A stretch of DNA of 8,210 nucleotides. It comes from Planctomycetota bacterium. GTDB lineage: Bacteria; Planctomycetota; JAMOSO01. The notes under the pieces were generated by a model. The model had not been told where the DNA came from, did not search any database, and worked only from the letters and a program-made list of their open reading frames with translations. Position 1 is the stretch's first letter. The number at the start of each line of letters is the position of its first letter. This document shows, one piece after another, positions 1 to 6,346 of this stretch. Position numbers and translations under genes: made by a program. The DNA lies in assembly GCA_027063065.1 (NCBI GenBank), contig JAMOSO010000037.1:1-8210 (forward strand), written 5' to 3'.

Positions 1-420
1 AAATGGCATAGTGGTATTTGCGCCATATACAGATGAAGAAGACGCGTAAGCAAGGTGCTCTACATTAGTGTGTCGGCAACCTTCTAAAATATTTATAAAG
101 CCCACTATGTTTGATTCTATATAAGCGTGCGGATTTTCAATGGAATAACGAACGCCAGCCTGAGCTGCTAAATTTATAACTTTATTAAATTTATGTGTTT
201 GGAATAGATTTAAAATACCATCTTTATCAGCTAAATCCATTTGTATAAAAGAGAAGTTATCGTGTGTTTTTAATTGATTTAGGCGATCTTTTTTTAATTG
301 TACGTCATAATAATTATTTAAATTATCTAAGCCAATAATTTCATCACCTCTTGCCAATAGTTTTAAAGATGTGTTAAAACCAATAAAACCAGCTGCACCT
401 GTAACTAATATTTTTGCCAT
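1..420 (-). CDS. CapI-like UDP-uronate 4-epimerase (extended SDR), N-terminal part
   Basis: This gene is cut by the left edge; 140 residues are visible and the C-terminal part, including the catalytic YxxxK, lies outside. The product is an extended short-chain dehydrogenase/reductase. It opens with MAKILVTGAAGFIG, whose GxxGxxG (residues 8-14) binds NAD, followed by an acidic LDN at 31-33 for the NAD ribose. The block AAQAGVRYSIENP (85-97) and YASSSSVYG (125-133) are typical of UDP-glucuronate 4-epimerases of the CapI type, which interconvert UDP-glucuronate and UDP-galacturonate in the cytoplasm. The start ATG is at 418-420, 14 bp after the stop of the upstream dehydrogenase, and an AAAGG-like ribosome site overlaps that stop. 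It probably acts on the product of that dehydrogenase. It could instead accept the N-acetylated uronic acid (a TviC-like role), which sequence reading cannot settle. Confidence 0.85.
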   Translation of the reverse strand, partial: MAKILVTGAAGFIGFNTSLKLLARGDEIIGLDNLNNYYDVQLKKDRLNQLKTHDNFSFIQMDLADKDGILNLFQTHKFNKVINLAAQAGVRYSIENPHAYIESNIVGFINILEGCRHTNVEHLAYASSSSVYGANTTMPF

Positions 421-434
421 GTTATTTTAAACCT

Positions 435-1727
435 TTATAAACGCCAAGTGTTAAACCCTGCTTGTTGCAAAGCAGGTAAATTAAAAGCTGATTTCACATC
501 AATAAAAGGGGCGCCTTGTACTGATATTTTTGCCATTTCGGTTTCCGAAATATCCAAACATTGTTTATGTGATACAGCGGCAATGATAGCTTCTATATTT
601 TGAAGTTCTTCCCATCTACTTAAATTAACTTCGTATTCAAGTTTTGCTTCATTAGCATCGGCTATGGGATCATATACTAAAACTTCAGCGCCATATTCTT
701 GCAATTCACTAATTACATCGATAACGCGTGAATTGCGTAAATCAGCACAATCTTCTTTAAATGTTAAACCGATAATTAATATTTTTGCATTTTTTATTTT
801 GGAACCATTTTGAATCATACCTTTAATAGCTTTTGCAGCAATGTATTCGCCCATGCCATCATTAATGCGTCTGCCTGCTAAAATAACTTGTGGGTTATAT
901 CCTACAGCTTCTGCCTTATGGGTGAGGTAGTAAGGGTCAACGCCGATACAATGACCACCTACCAAACCTGGTCTGAATGGTAAAAAGTTCCATTTGGTAC
1001 CAGCTGCTTTTAAGACGGATAATGTATCAATATTTAATTTGTCAAAAATAATTGCAAGCTCATTCATTAATGCTATGTTTAAATCGCGTTGGGTATTTTC
1101 AATAACTTTAGCAGCTTCGGCAACTTTAATGCTCGATGCTTTATGTACCCCAGCTTCAATAATCAATTCATAAAGAGAGGCTACTTTTTCTAGTACTTCG
1201 GGGTTTTGCCCAGAGACTATTTTAGTTATGGTTTCAAGTGTATGAACTTTATCACCAGGGTTTATGCGTTCAGGGGAATACCCTACAAAAAAATCTTGTC
1301 CACATTTTAAACCAGATACATCTTCTAAAATTGGCACAGCTACTTCTTCAGTTACACCTGGATATACTGTTGACTCATAAATGACGATGGCCCCTTTTTT
1401 TAAATTAGCGCCAACTGTTTTACTGGCACCTTCAACGGGTTTTAAATCTGGCTTTTTGGCTTTATCAATGGGTGTTGGTACAGCTATTATTACAAAATCA
1501 GCCTGTTTTATATCTTGTGGGTTAAGACTAAAATTGATTTTTGTAGATGCGTTAAAATTTTTGTCAAGCATTTCACCTGTTGGGTCAAAGCTTTTATTGT
1601 AAGCATCAATTTTTGTTTTTGATAAATCAAAACCGATTGTGTTTATTTTGCGTCCAAAAGCTAAAGCTAATGGTAAGCCTACATATCCTAAGCCTACTAC
1701 TGCTACTGTTTGCTTGTTTAAATTCAT
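435..1727 (-). CDS. tviB: UDP-sugar 6-dehydrogenase, TviB/WbpO type (UDP-HexNAc dehydrogenase class)
   Basis: A cytoplasmic NAD-dependent enzyme that oxidises C6 of a UDP-sugar twice to give a UDP-uronic acid. The 430 residues are a full-length family member. Visible marks are the NAD motif VGLGYVG (11-17), STVYPG (119-124), SPERINPG (151-158), the central helix with K207 and N211 in AAKVIENTQRDLN, and the catalytic cysteine C260 in RPGLVGGHCIGVDPYYL. The C-terminal nucleotide-binding domain contains GLTFKEDCADLRNS (320-333). SPERINPGD and the ENTQRDLNIA helix place it with the UDP-GlcNAc/GalNAc dehydrogenases (TviB, WbpO, WecC-like) rather than with UDP-glucose dehydrogenases of the Ugd/TuaD class. 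The ATG abuts the stop of gmd with no spacer and has only a weak, distant AGAGA upstream, so translation is probably coupled. The epimerase follows 14 bp downstream. The family is certain; the exact substrate is not. Confidence 0.93.
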   Translation of the reverse strand: MNLNKQTVAVVGLGYVGLPLALAFGRKINTIGFDLSKTKIDAYNKSFDPTGEMLDKNFNASTKINFSLNPQDIKQADFVIIAVPTPIDKAKKPDLKPVEGASKTVGANLKKGAIVIYESTVYPGVTEEVAVPILEDVSGLKCGQDFFVGYSPERINPGDKVHTLETITKIVSGQNPEVLEKVASLYELIIEAGVHKASSIKVAEAAKVIENTQRDLNIALMNELAIIFDKLNIDTLSVLKAAGTKWNFLPFRPGLVGGHCIGVDPYYLTHKAEAVGYNPQVILAGRRINDGMGEYIAAKAIKGMIQNGSKIKNAKILIIGLTFKEDCADLRNSRVIDVISELQEYGAEVLVYDPIADANEAKLEYEVNLSRWEELQNIEAIIAAVSHKQCLDISETEMAKISVQGAPFIDVKSAFNLPALQQAGFNTWRL

Positions 1728-2780
1728 TTATTTTTTAATCTCTAATTGTGCCTCAGCCATATCAGATTTAATCATATCTTTAACTAAATTTTTAAAACTA
1801 GTTGGGGGAACCCAGCCTAATTTCTCTTTGGCTTTTGTGGCGTCACCTAATAATGTTTCTACTTCTGCTGGGCGAAAGTATCTTTTATCAACAGCTACAA
1901 TGCAGTTGTTGTTTTCATCATAGCCTTTTTCGTCTATGCCAGAGCCTTCCCAACGTATTTTTATATTTAATTCTTTGCAACATATCTCTACAAAATCCCT
2001 GACAGAATATTGTTCGCCAGTGGCAATTACAAAATCTTCTGGTTTTTCTTGTTGTAGCATGAGCCACATCATTTGTACATAATCCTTTGCGTGACCCCAA
2101 TCGCGTTTGGCGTCCATATTGCCAAGCAATAATGTTTTTTGTGTGCCTAATTTTATCCTAGATAATGCTCGGGTTATTTTGCGAGTTACAAATGTTTCGC
2201 CACGCCTAGGTGATTCGTGATTAAATAAGGTTCCGTTACAGGCGTACATTCCATATGCTTCACGATAATTTACAGTAATCCAATATCCATATAATTTTGC
2301 ACAGGCATAGGGACTACGAGGATAAAACGGGGTTGTTTCTTTTTGAGGAGTTTCTTGTACTAAACCAAAAAGTTCTGATGTAGAGGCTTGGTAAAAGCGT
2401 GTTTTTTTTTCTAGTCCTAAAAATCTAATTGCTTCTAATAAACGTAAAACGCCGATGCCATCAGAGTTGGCAGTGTATTCTGGTTCTTCAAAACTTACAG
2501 CCACATGACTTTGGGCTGCTAAATTATACACTTCATCAGGTTGAGTTTCTTGTAATATGCGGGTTAAAGATGATGAGTCGGTCATATCGCCGTGATGTAG
2601 TATAAAATTTCTGTCCTCGATGGAAGGATCTTGATATATATGATCAATTCTATCTGTATTAATTAAAGAGGTGCGTCGTTTAATGCCGTGTACAACATAA
2701 CCTTTACTAAGTAAAAAGTCAGCAAGGTACGATCCGTCTTGACCGGTGACACCAGTAATTAATGCAACTTTTTTAGCCAT
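1728..2780 (-). CDS. gmd: GDP-mannose 4,6-dehydratase
   Basis: Converts GDP-D-mannose to GDP-4-keto-6-deoxy-D-mannose, the branch point for GDP-L-fucose, GDP-D-rhamnose and GDP-perosamine. The 350 residues match the usual length. The NADP-binding motif is [11 protein letters not shown] (10-20). The catalytic residues are in STSE (133-136) and Y158/K162 (YACAK). The family-specific stretches [16 protein letters not shown] (187-202) and [10 protein letters not shown] (226-235) are also present. The start ATG at 2778-2780 has a good ribosome site, AGAGGG four bases upstream on the minus strand. A 73-bp gap separates it from the glycosyltransferase upstream, and its stop abuts the ATG of the dehydrogenase downstream. 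No second-step enzyme (fcl/wcaG, rmd or per) is adjacent within the window, so the final 6-deoxy sugar cannot be named here. Confidence 0.97.
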   Translation of the reverse strand: MAKKVALITGVTGQDGSYLADFLLSKGYVVHGIKRRTSLINTDRIDHIYQDPSIEDRNFILHHGDMTDSSSLTRILQETQPDEVYNLAAQSHVAVSFEEPEYTANSDGIGVLRLLEAIRFLGLEKKTRFYQASTSELFGLVQETPQKETTPFYPRSPYACAKLYGYWITVNYREAYGMYACNGTLFNHESPRRGETFVTRKITRALSRIKLGTQKTLLLGNMDAKRDWGHAKDYVQMMWLMLQQEKPEDFVIATGEQYSVRDFVEICCKELNIKIRWEGSGIDEKGYDENNNCIVAVDKRYFRPAEVETLLGDATKAKEKLGWVPPTSFKNLVKDMIKSDMAEAQLEIKK

Positions 2781-2853
2781 TTAGCCCTCTTTTTAGTATT
2801 GTAAATTAAATATTATAATGACTTGCTAGATTTTAAATAGTGTAAAATAAACT
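2781..2853 (-). promoter_or_regulatory. gap between glycosyltransferase and gmd, with possible internal promoter
   Basis: This 73-bp gap is the only sizeable break inside the minus-strand operon. A TATAAT-like -10 is seen on the minus strand (ATTATA at 2812-2817 on the plus strand), about 30 bp before the gmd start, but no matching -35 lies at normal spacing. The gmd ribosome site AGAGGG is at about 2785-2790. A 7-bp AT-only inverted repeat (TAAATAG at 2834-2840, CTATTTA at 2854-2860) straddles the upstream stop codon. It has a 13-base loop and no T-run, so it is not a convincing terminator. In such AT-rich DNA the -10 may be chance. Confidence 0.25.
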
Positions 2854-3948
2854 CTATTTATGTAAATTTTGCAAATGTTTTTTTATAAATAGAGCTATAT
2901 TATTTTTAAAAACTTCATTGCTAAATTGTTTAGCGTTATTTGTTAAATTTTCTAGTGTAAAATTTTCTGGTTTAAAAATTTCAATCGCTTTTATTAAATC
3001 ATCTACATTTTGATTGTTAAATAAAATAGCTGTTTTTTGTGTTTGCGTATCTAAAATACCGCCTGCGTTATAGGCAATTACTGCTGTACCGCATGCGTTT
3101 GCTTCTAACGGAGTGATACCAAAATCTTCTTTCCCAGGAAAAATAAAAGCTTTTGCCTTTGCGTAAAGCTCAGGTAGGTCTTTGTCGTTTACTCTACCTA
3201 AAAATTCAATATTGCTTTTTGCCATAGATTTTAATTTTTCTAGTTCTGGACCTTGTCCTGCAATTTTTAAATTTAAACCGTTGGCATTAAAAGCTTTAAC
3301 TGCTAAATCAATGCGTTTATATGGGACTAATTCAGCTAATGTAAAAAAATAATTTGCTTTTTTTATAGGTTTTTCAAATTTAAATTTTTTGATATTTACA
3401 GGTGGAAAAATAACATCTGATTTACGTCTATAGCAAGATAGAATGCGTTTAGCTATAAAGTTAGAGTTGGCAATAAAATGGTCTACGCCATTAGCTGTTG
3501 AACGATCCCATATACGCAAATAATGAGCTAGTGGAGTAAATATTAGCTTAGATAGGTAACCCATATTGCTTTTGTAATCATGATACATATCCCATATATA
3601 ACGCATGGGTGAGTGGCAATAACATATGTGTAAAGCATTTGGATCTGTAATAACTCCTTTAGCTGGTCCGCTTTCACTTGAAATTACTAAATCGTAACCG
3701 CGTAAATCCAATTGCTCTAATGCCAATGGCATGAGTGGCAAGGATAGTCGATGATTATTTCTAAAAATTTTAAAACGATTTAAAAATGAAGTGGCTTTAA
3801 CCCTGTTTTGAAAAGCCTCAGGCATTTTGGATGGTTCCCAAAACAAGGTGAATAAATCTGCGTTAGGGTATAGTTCTAATAAGTTTTCTATAACTTTTTC
3901 ACCGCCACGGTAATTAACTAACCAATAGTGAACAATAGCTATTTTCAT
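2854..3948 (-). CDS. glycosyltransferase family 4 (GT-B fold)
   Basis: A retaining sugar transferase that probably adds a hexose from a nucleotide sugar to a lipid-linked oligosaccharide on the cytoplasmic face of the membrane. The 364 residues fit the GT4 length. The N-terminal domain starts with MKIAIVHYWLVNYRGGEKV, the glycine-rich acceptor-side loop, and contains CHSPMRYIWD (111-120). The donor-binding C-terminal domain shows LAELVPYKRIDLAVKAF (204-220), IAGQGPELEKL (229-239), FLGRV (249-253) and the EX7E motif E274...E282 in GKEDFGITPLEANACG. No membrane helix is evident. Its ATG follows the stop codon of the upstream gene with no gap (TAG then ATG), and no Shine-Dalgarno sequence is visible, so it is likely translated by coupling. 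The neighbour gmd makes a mannose-derived nucleotide sugar, so a GDP-sugar donor is plausible but unproven. Confidence 0.92.
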   Translation of the reverse strand: MKIAIVHYWLVNYRGGEKVIENLLELYPNADLFTLFWEPSKMPEAFQNRVKATSFLNRFKIFRNNHRLSLPLMPLALEQLDLRGYDLVISSESGPAKGVITDPNALHICYCHSPMRYIWDMYHDYKSNMGYLSKLIFTPLAHYLRIWDRSTANGVDHFIANSNFIAKRILSCYRRKSDVIFPPVNIKKFKFEKPIKKANYFFTLAELVPYKRIDLAVKAFNANGLNLKIAGQGPELEKLKSMAKSNIEFLGRVNDKDLPELYAKAKAFIFPGKEDFGITPLEANACGTAVIAYNAGGILDTQTQKTAILFNNQNVDDLIKAIEIFKPENFTLENLTNNAKQFSNEVFKNNIALFIKKHLQNLHK

Positions 3949-4638
3949 CTATTTATTATTTAAATTATATTTTAAAATGCACCATAAGGCACGCATACCA
4001 TCACGCCAGTTTATTTTTTTACCTTCTTCATAGGTACGCCCAAAATAGCTTATTCCCACTTCGTATATAGGCACTTTTAATTTGGCTATTTTAGCGGTGA
4101 TTTCTGGTTCAAATCCAAATCGGTTTTCTTGAATTGTGATACTTTGAATCACCTCTCGTTTAAATGCTTTATAGCATGTTTCCATATCGGTTAGATTTAA
4201 ATTTGTAAAGGCATTGGATAATAAGGTCAATAAACCGTTGCCCAATCGATGCCAAAAATATAATACCCGATGGGCGTTTTCGCCTAAAAATCTGGAGCCG
4301 TACACTACATCGGCATGTCCATCAATAATGGGTTTAATAACCTTTGGATATTCTTGGGGGTCGTATTCTAAGTCGGCATCTTGGATAATTATAATATCTC
4401 CAGTGGCATGGGATATACCACTGCGCAAAGCGGCTCCCTTGCCCATGTTTTTTTGATGATAAATTATTTTATCAATATTTGGTTCAAGTTTTTTTAATAA
4501 ATCTAATGTGCCATCTGTAGAACAATCATCTACAATGATAATTTCTTGTTGTGGTATGGGCGAGTTTTTAACAGCTTGGATTAATTGTTCAAGGGTGTTA
4601 AGTTCGTTATAGCACGGGATAATGATGGATAATTTCAT
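3949..4638 (-). CDS. glycosyltransferase family 2, DPM1/DPG-synthase-like (polyprenyl-phosphate sugar synthase type)
   Basis: A GT-A fold transferase resembling dolichyl/undecaprenyl-phosphate mannose or glucose synthases, which load one sugar onto a polyprenyl phosphate carrier. At 229 residues it is the short form, lacking the C-terminal membrane helices some relatives carry. Motifs in order are IIIPCYNE (5-12), VDDCSTDGT (36-44), [12 protein letters not shown] (64-75), the metal-binding DAD (87-89), VYGSRFL (112-118), [11 protein letters not shown] (149-159), [11 protein letters not shown] (174-184) and [12 protein letters not shown] (198-209); the last three are characteristic of the DPG-synthase-like group. 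It is the first gene of the minus-strand operon. Its ATG has an AAAGG ribosome site about six bases upstream, and a good promoter lies about 40 bp further up. The acceptor could be undecaprenyl phosphate; which sugar is transferred is not evident. Confidence 0.92.
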   Translation of the reverse strand: MKLSIIIPCYNELNTLEQLIQAVKNSPIPQQEIIIVDDCSTDGTLDLLKKLEPNIDKIIYHQKNMGKGAALRSGISHATGDIIIIQDADLEYDPQEYPKVIKPIIDGHADVVYGSRFLGENAHRVLYFWHRLGNGLLTLLSNAFTNLNLTDMETCYKAFKREVIQSITIQENRFGFEPEITAKIAKLKVPIYEVGISYFGRTYEEGKKINWRDGMRALWCILKYNLNNK

Positions 4639-4680
4639 TTAAACCTTTGTTTAATTACTTATTGTTTTATTATACTTGCA

Positions 4681-4708
4681 ATTATAAAAGACTATGCTTT
4701 TCACTCAA
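4681..4708 (-). promoter_or_regulatory. sigma70-like promoter of the polysaccharide operon
   Basis: On the minus strand the -35 TTGAGT (4703-4708) and a perfect -10 TATAAT (4681-4686) are separated by 16 bp. This predicts a start near 4674, leaving a leader of about 35 bases before the family 2 glycosyltransferase. A second TATAAT on the minus strand (4669-4674) has no matching -35. The call rests on sequence match only. Confidence 0.55.
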
Positions 4709-4715
4709 GCTAGAA

Positions 4716-4735
4716 ATATGTACAGTATTACATAT
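4716..4735. promoter_or_regulatory. 20-bp dyad between divergent promoters, candidate operator
   Basis: A perfect inverted repeat: ATATGTA (4716-4722), a six-base centre, then TACATAT (4729-4735), with a TGTA-N6-TACA core. It lies 7 bp upstream of the leftward -35 and 14 bp upstream of the rightward -35, a usual place for a factor controlling both directions. It is AT-rich, so chance occurrence is possible, and I cannot assign it to a regulator family. Confidence 0.4.
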
Positions 4736-4749
4736 AGTTTTTTTAATAG

Positions 4750-4779
4750 TTGAAACATCAATAAAATTATTGATAGAAT
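4750..4779 (+). promoter_or_regulatory. sigma70-like promoter of the pseudopilin gene
   Basis: The -35 TTGAAA (4750-4755, five of six consensus bases) and -10 TAGAAT (4774-4779, five of six) are separated by 18 bp. This predicts a start near 4786 and a leader of about 30 bases before the ATG at 4817. The spacer is occupied by the palindrome at 4757-4774, which suggests the promoter is regulated. Confidence 0.5.
4757..4774. repeat. 18-bp palindrome within the promoter spacer, candidate operator
   Basis: ATCAATAA (4757-4764), a two-base centre AA, and TTATTGAT (4767-4774) form a perfect inverted repeat with 8-bp arms. It fills the region between the -35 and -10 of the rightward promoter and touches the first base of the -10. 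A protein bound there would occlude RNA polymerase, so repression is the natural reading. It could also be chance in AT-rich DNA, or an alternative hairpin in untranscribed DNA. Confidence 0.45.
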
Positions 4780-4805
4780 AAACTTTTTATTTGGGTTTAT
4801 ATGTT

Positions 4806-4809
4806 AGGG
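4806..4809 (+). promoter_or_regulatory. ribosome binding site deciding the pseudopilin start
   Basis: AGGG lies seven bases before ATG 4817, a normal spacing. A GTG at 4811 in the same frame would have only one base of spacing, so 4817 is preferred. Confidence 0.6.
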
Positions 4810-4816
4810 TGTGGGT

Positions 4817-5479
4817 ATGTTGGTGAAAGTGTCTAGGGGTTTTACGCTTATAGAACTATTAATTGTGATATTGCTTATTAATATTTTATTAACACTTTTT
4901 ATACCTATATTAGATAAAGTAAAACAAAAAACTTATACAGTACAATGTACATATACATTAAAGGGTCTTGGTACAGCATGTTATGCGTATGCTTTAAATT
5001 ACGCAGGTATGTTGCCACATGAGGATAATGGCAGTGGTGGCATGGAGCCGTTTAATTCTTGTTGGTATGATGTTTTGCCAGCTTATATCAATGGTGATCG
5101 TAATAGCAAAAATTCAATGAAATTTTGTCAAGAATCTTATTTAGGTTATGACGATTTATATAATTCAGAAACTAAAATTTGTTATAGTTATAAAATGAAT
5201 TCTCGCCTTGAGGATTTTAGGGGATCTCCTCAGTTTAGACGTATTTCTAGCGTTAAAAACCCATCTAGTACAGTATTGTTTTTTGATGGCAGATTAGATA
5301 AAAAATATTATCAATATAGGGCGTATGGTATATTTAAAGCTGTATTTCAGCGTCATTATGGTAAGGCTAATATACTATTTATGGATGGTCATGTTGATAC
5401 ATTGTTTAATGAAAATTCTGTAAATAACTATTGGCTAGATGATAATGGTTTGATGTGGGATCCAGAAAAAAAGAGGTAG
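4817..5479 (+). CDS. type IV pilin/pseudopilin-like protein with H-X9-DG motif
   Basis: A predicted secreted or envelope protein with a class III (prepilin) signal. After a short basic leader MLVKVSRG, a prepilin peptidase would cut between G and F, giving FTLIELL with the conserved glutamate at +5. A hydrophobic helix runs to about residue 32. The remaining ~190 residues form a soluble domain with several cysteines. It ends with the motif H180-X9-D190-G191 (RHYGKANILFMDGH), which matches the 'prepilin-type processing-associated H-X9-DG' family abundant in Planctomycetes, Lentisphaerae and Verrucomicrobia. These proteins resemble pseudopilins of type II secretion, but their function is not established. 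The 220-residue length is normal to short for the family. It is first in a two-gene unit, one base ahead of the next ORF. No prepilin peptidase or secretion ATPase gene is in the window. Confidence 0.88.
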   Translation: MLVKVSRGFTLIELLIVILLINILLTLFIPILDKVKQKTYTVQCTYTLKGLGTACYAYALNYAGMLPHEDNGSGGMEPFNSCWYDVLPAYINGDRNSKNSMKFCQESYLGYDDLYNSETKICYSYKMNSRLEDFRGSPQFRRISSVKNPSSTVLFFDGRLDKKYYQYRAYGIFKAVFQRHYGKANILFMDGHVDTLFNENSVNNYWLDDNGLMWDPEKKR

Positions 5480-5480
5480 C

Positions 5481-6236
5481 ATGAAAATTAGGTGTAAATG
5501 TGGACAAAAATTAAAGTTGCATCAATCATCTAGTGCTAAGCAGTTTAAATGTCCTAAATGCGGTGCAGATATATGTTTTGGTTTACCTGAAAGAGTTGGC
5601 AACTTTAAATTGGTTAAGCAAGTATATAATGAAGAAGAATTTTATATATTTTTAGCTAGACAAGGGGCGTTGCAGCTTAATTTAAAAGTGGTTGTTTTTG
5701 CGCAGGATAGATACCAAGAGGTTGTTTTGGCTTCTAAAAAATTAGCTTCGGCACCATTTTTTAGTTCGGTAAAATTGTTGGATATGGGTTCGGAAGGGAT
5801 TTATGGATATATTGCTTTAGAAGCCGATATAGAAAATCAATCATTGGCTGATTGGTTTTTACGTGGTATAGCCCAAGGGGTTAAAAAACCATTTATTCAA
5901 GTTTATGCCTTGCGCATATTAGGGCTAATTTTTAGCGCGGTGCTATTGGTTATAATAATGTTTTTTTCACTGCAAGATAGTAAAGCAATAAAAATGTATA
6001 ACAATAGCGATTGGAAAATCAGAAGAGCGTCTTTGCGTTTAGCGGAATCCACTAATGATGGTGATGCTTTGTTGATACAGGCTTTAAATGATAAAAAGTA
6101 TTTAGTCAGAATAGCTGCGTGCCAGGAATTATCCAAAAGAAAGGGTAAAAATATCAAGCAAGCCCTTAAAAATGCGTTGCATGATAAATCTAAATTGGTT
6201 AGGCAGGCGGCTAAAAAAGCTTTGCTTGTTAAATAA
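5481..6236 (+). CDS. zinc-ribbon membrane protein with degenerate kinase-like N-lobe and HEAT-like repeats
   Basis: I do not recognise a named gene. Visible in order: a zinc ribbon with C5, C7, C24 and C27 (CKCGQKLK...KCPKCG). Next, a stretch at 39-126 lines up by eye with the N-lobe of a Ser/Thr protein kinase: VGNFKLVKQV, then FYIFLAR, then SSVKLLDMGSEGIYGYIALE and NQSLADWF. It lacks the glycine-rich loop and the ATP-binding lysine, and no catalytic lobe (HRD, DFG) follows. A single hydrophobic helix lies at about 143-163. The C-terminal helical repeats (176-250) carry the HEAT-like pattern 'LVRxAAxxxL' (LVRIAACQEL at 209-218, LVRQAAKKAL at 239-248). It is probably anchored in the inner membrane with the zinc ribbon in the cytoplasm. 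AAGAGG four bases before the ATG is a strong ribosome site. It sits one base after the pseudopilin, so the two probably share a transcript and perhaps a process. A catalytic role looks unlikely; scaffolding or sensing is a guess. Confidence 0.75.
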   Translation: MKIRCKCGQKLKLHQSSSAKQFKCPKCGADICFGLPERVGNFKLVKQVYNEEEFYIFLARQGALQLNLKVVVFAQDRYQEVVLASKKLASAPFFSSVKLLDMGSEGIYGYIALEADIENQSLADWFLRGIAQGVKKPFIQVYALRILGLIFSAVLLVIIMFFSLQDSKAIKMYNNSDWKIRRASLRLAESTNDGDALLIQALNDKKYLVRIAACQELSKRKGKNIKQALKNALHDKSKLVRQAAKKALLVK

Positions 6237-6346
6237 TAGTGTTAATTATTGCCTTGTGGTTTATACTATTTAAGCGGTGTAATATATGTTAAATCTAGAT
6301 ATGTTTTACTAATTGATTAGGTCTAAATTTGCCAATGGGAGCAATA
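6237..6346 (+). promoter_or_regulatory. upstream region of cysD with ribosome binding site
   Basis: A gap of about 110 bp. GGGAG (6337-6341) lies five bases before GTG 6347 and is the best ribosome site here. AGG (6319-6321) could serve a TTG at 6329. -10-like hexamers exist (TATACT 6262-6267, TAATAT 6280-6285), but neither has a good -35 at normal spacing. An AT-only 6-bp inverted repeat at 6232-6250 has no T-run, so there is no real terminator after the HEAT protein and read-through into cysD is possible. I see no riboswitch that I can name. Confidence 0.35.

Noticed and set aside
1381-1923. Plus-strand ORFs of 73 and 94 codons opposite the dehydrogenase and gmd
   Set aside because: They lie antisense to strongly conserved coding sequence, lack ribosome sites and show no family motif; they are shadows.
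2402-2410. Run of nine T (nine A in gmd on the coding strand) as a possible slippage or phase-variation site
   Set aside because: The reading frame is intact, the run encodes ordinary Glu-Lys-Lys in gmd, and such runs are expected in AT-rich genes; nothing shows switching.
2834-2860. Inverted repeat TAAATAG/CTATTTA after the family 4 glycosyltransferase as a terminator
   Set aside because: It has only one G-C pair, a 13-base loop and no U-tract on the transcribed strand, and gmd continues the same pathway theme.
4811-4816. GTG at 4811 as the pseudopilin start
   Set aside because: The AGGG ribosome site would be only one base away; ATG 4817 has a spacing of seven and leaves a normal short basic leader before the cleavage glycine.
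6232-6250. Inverted repeat AATAAT/ATTATT after the HEAT-repeat protein as a terminator
   Set aside because: The stem is six A-T pairs, overlaps the stop codon and has no following T-run, so it would not be stable enough.
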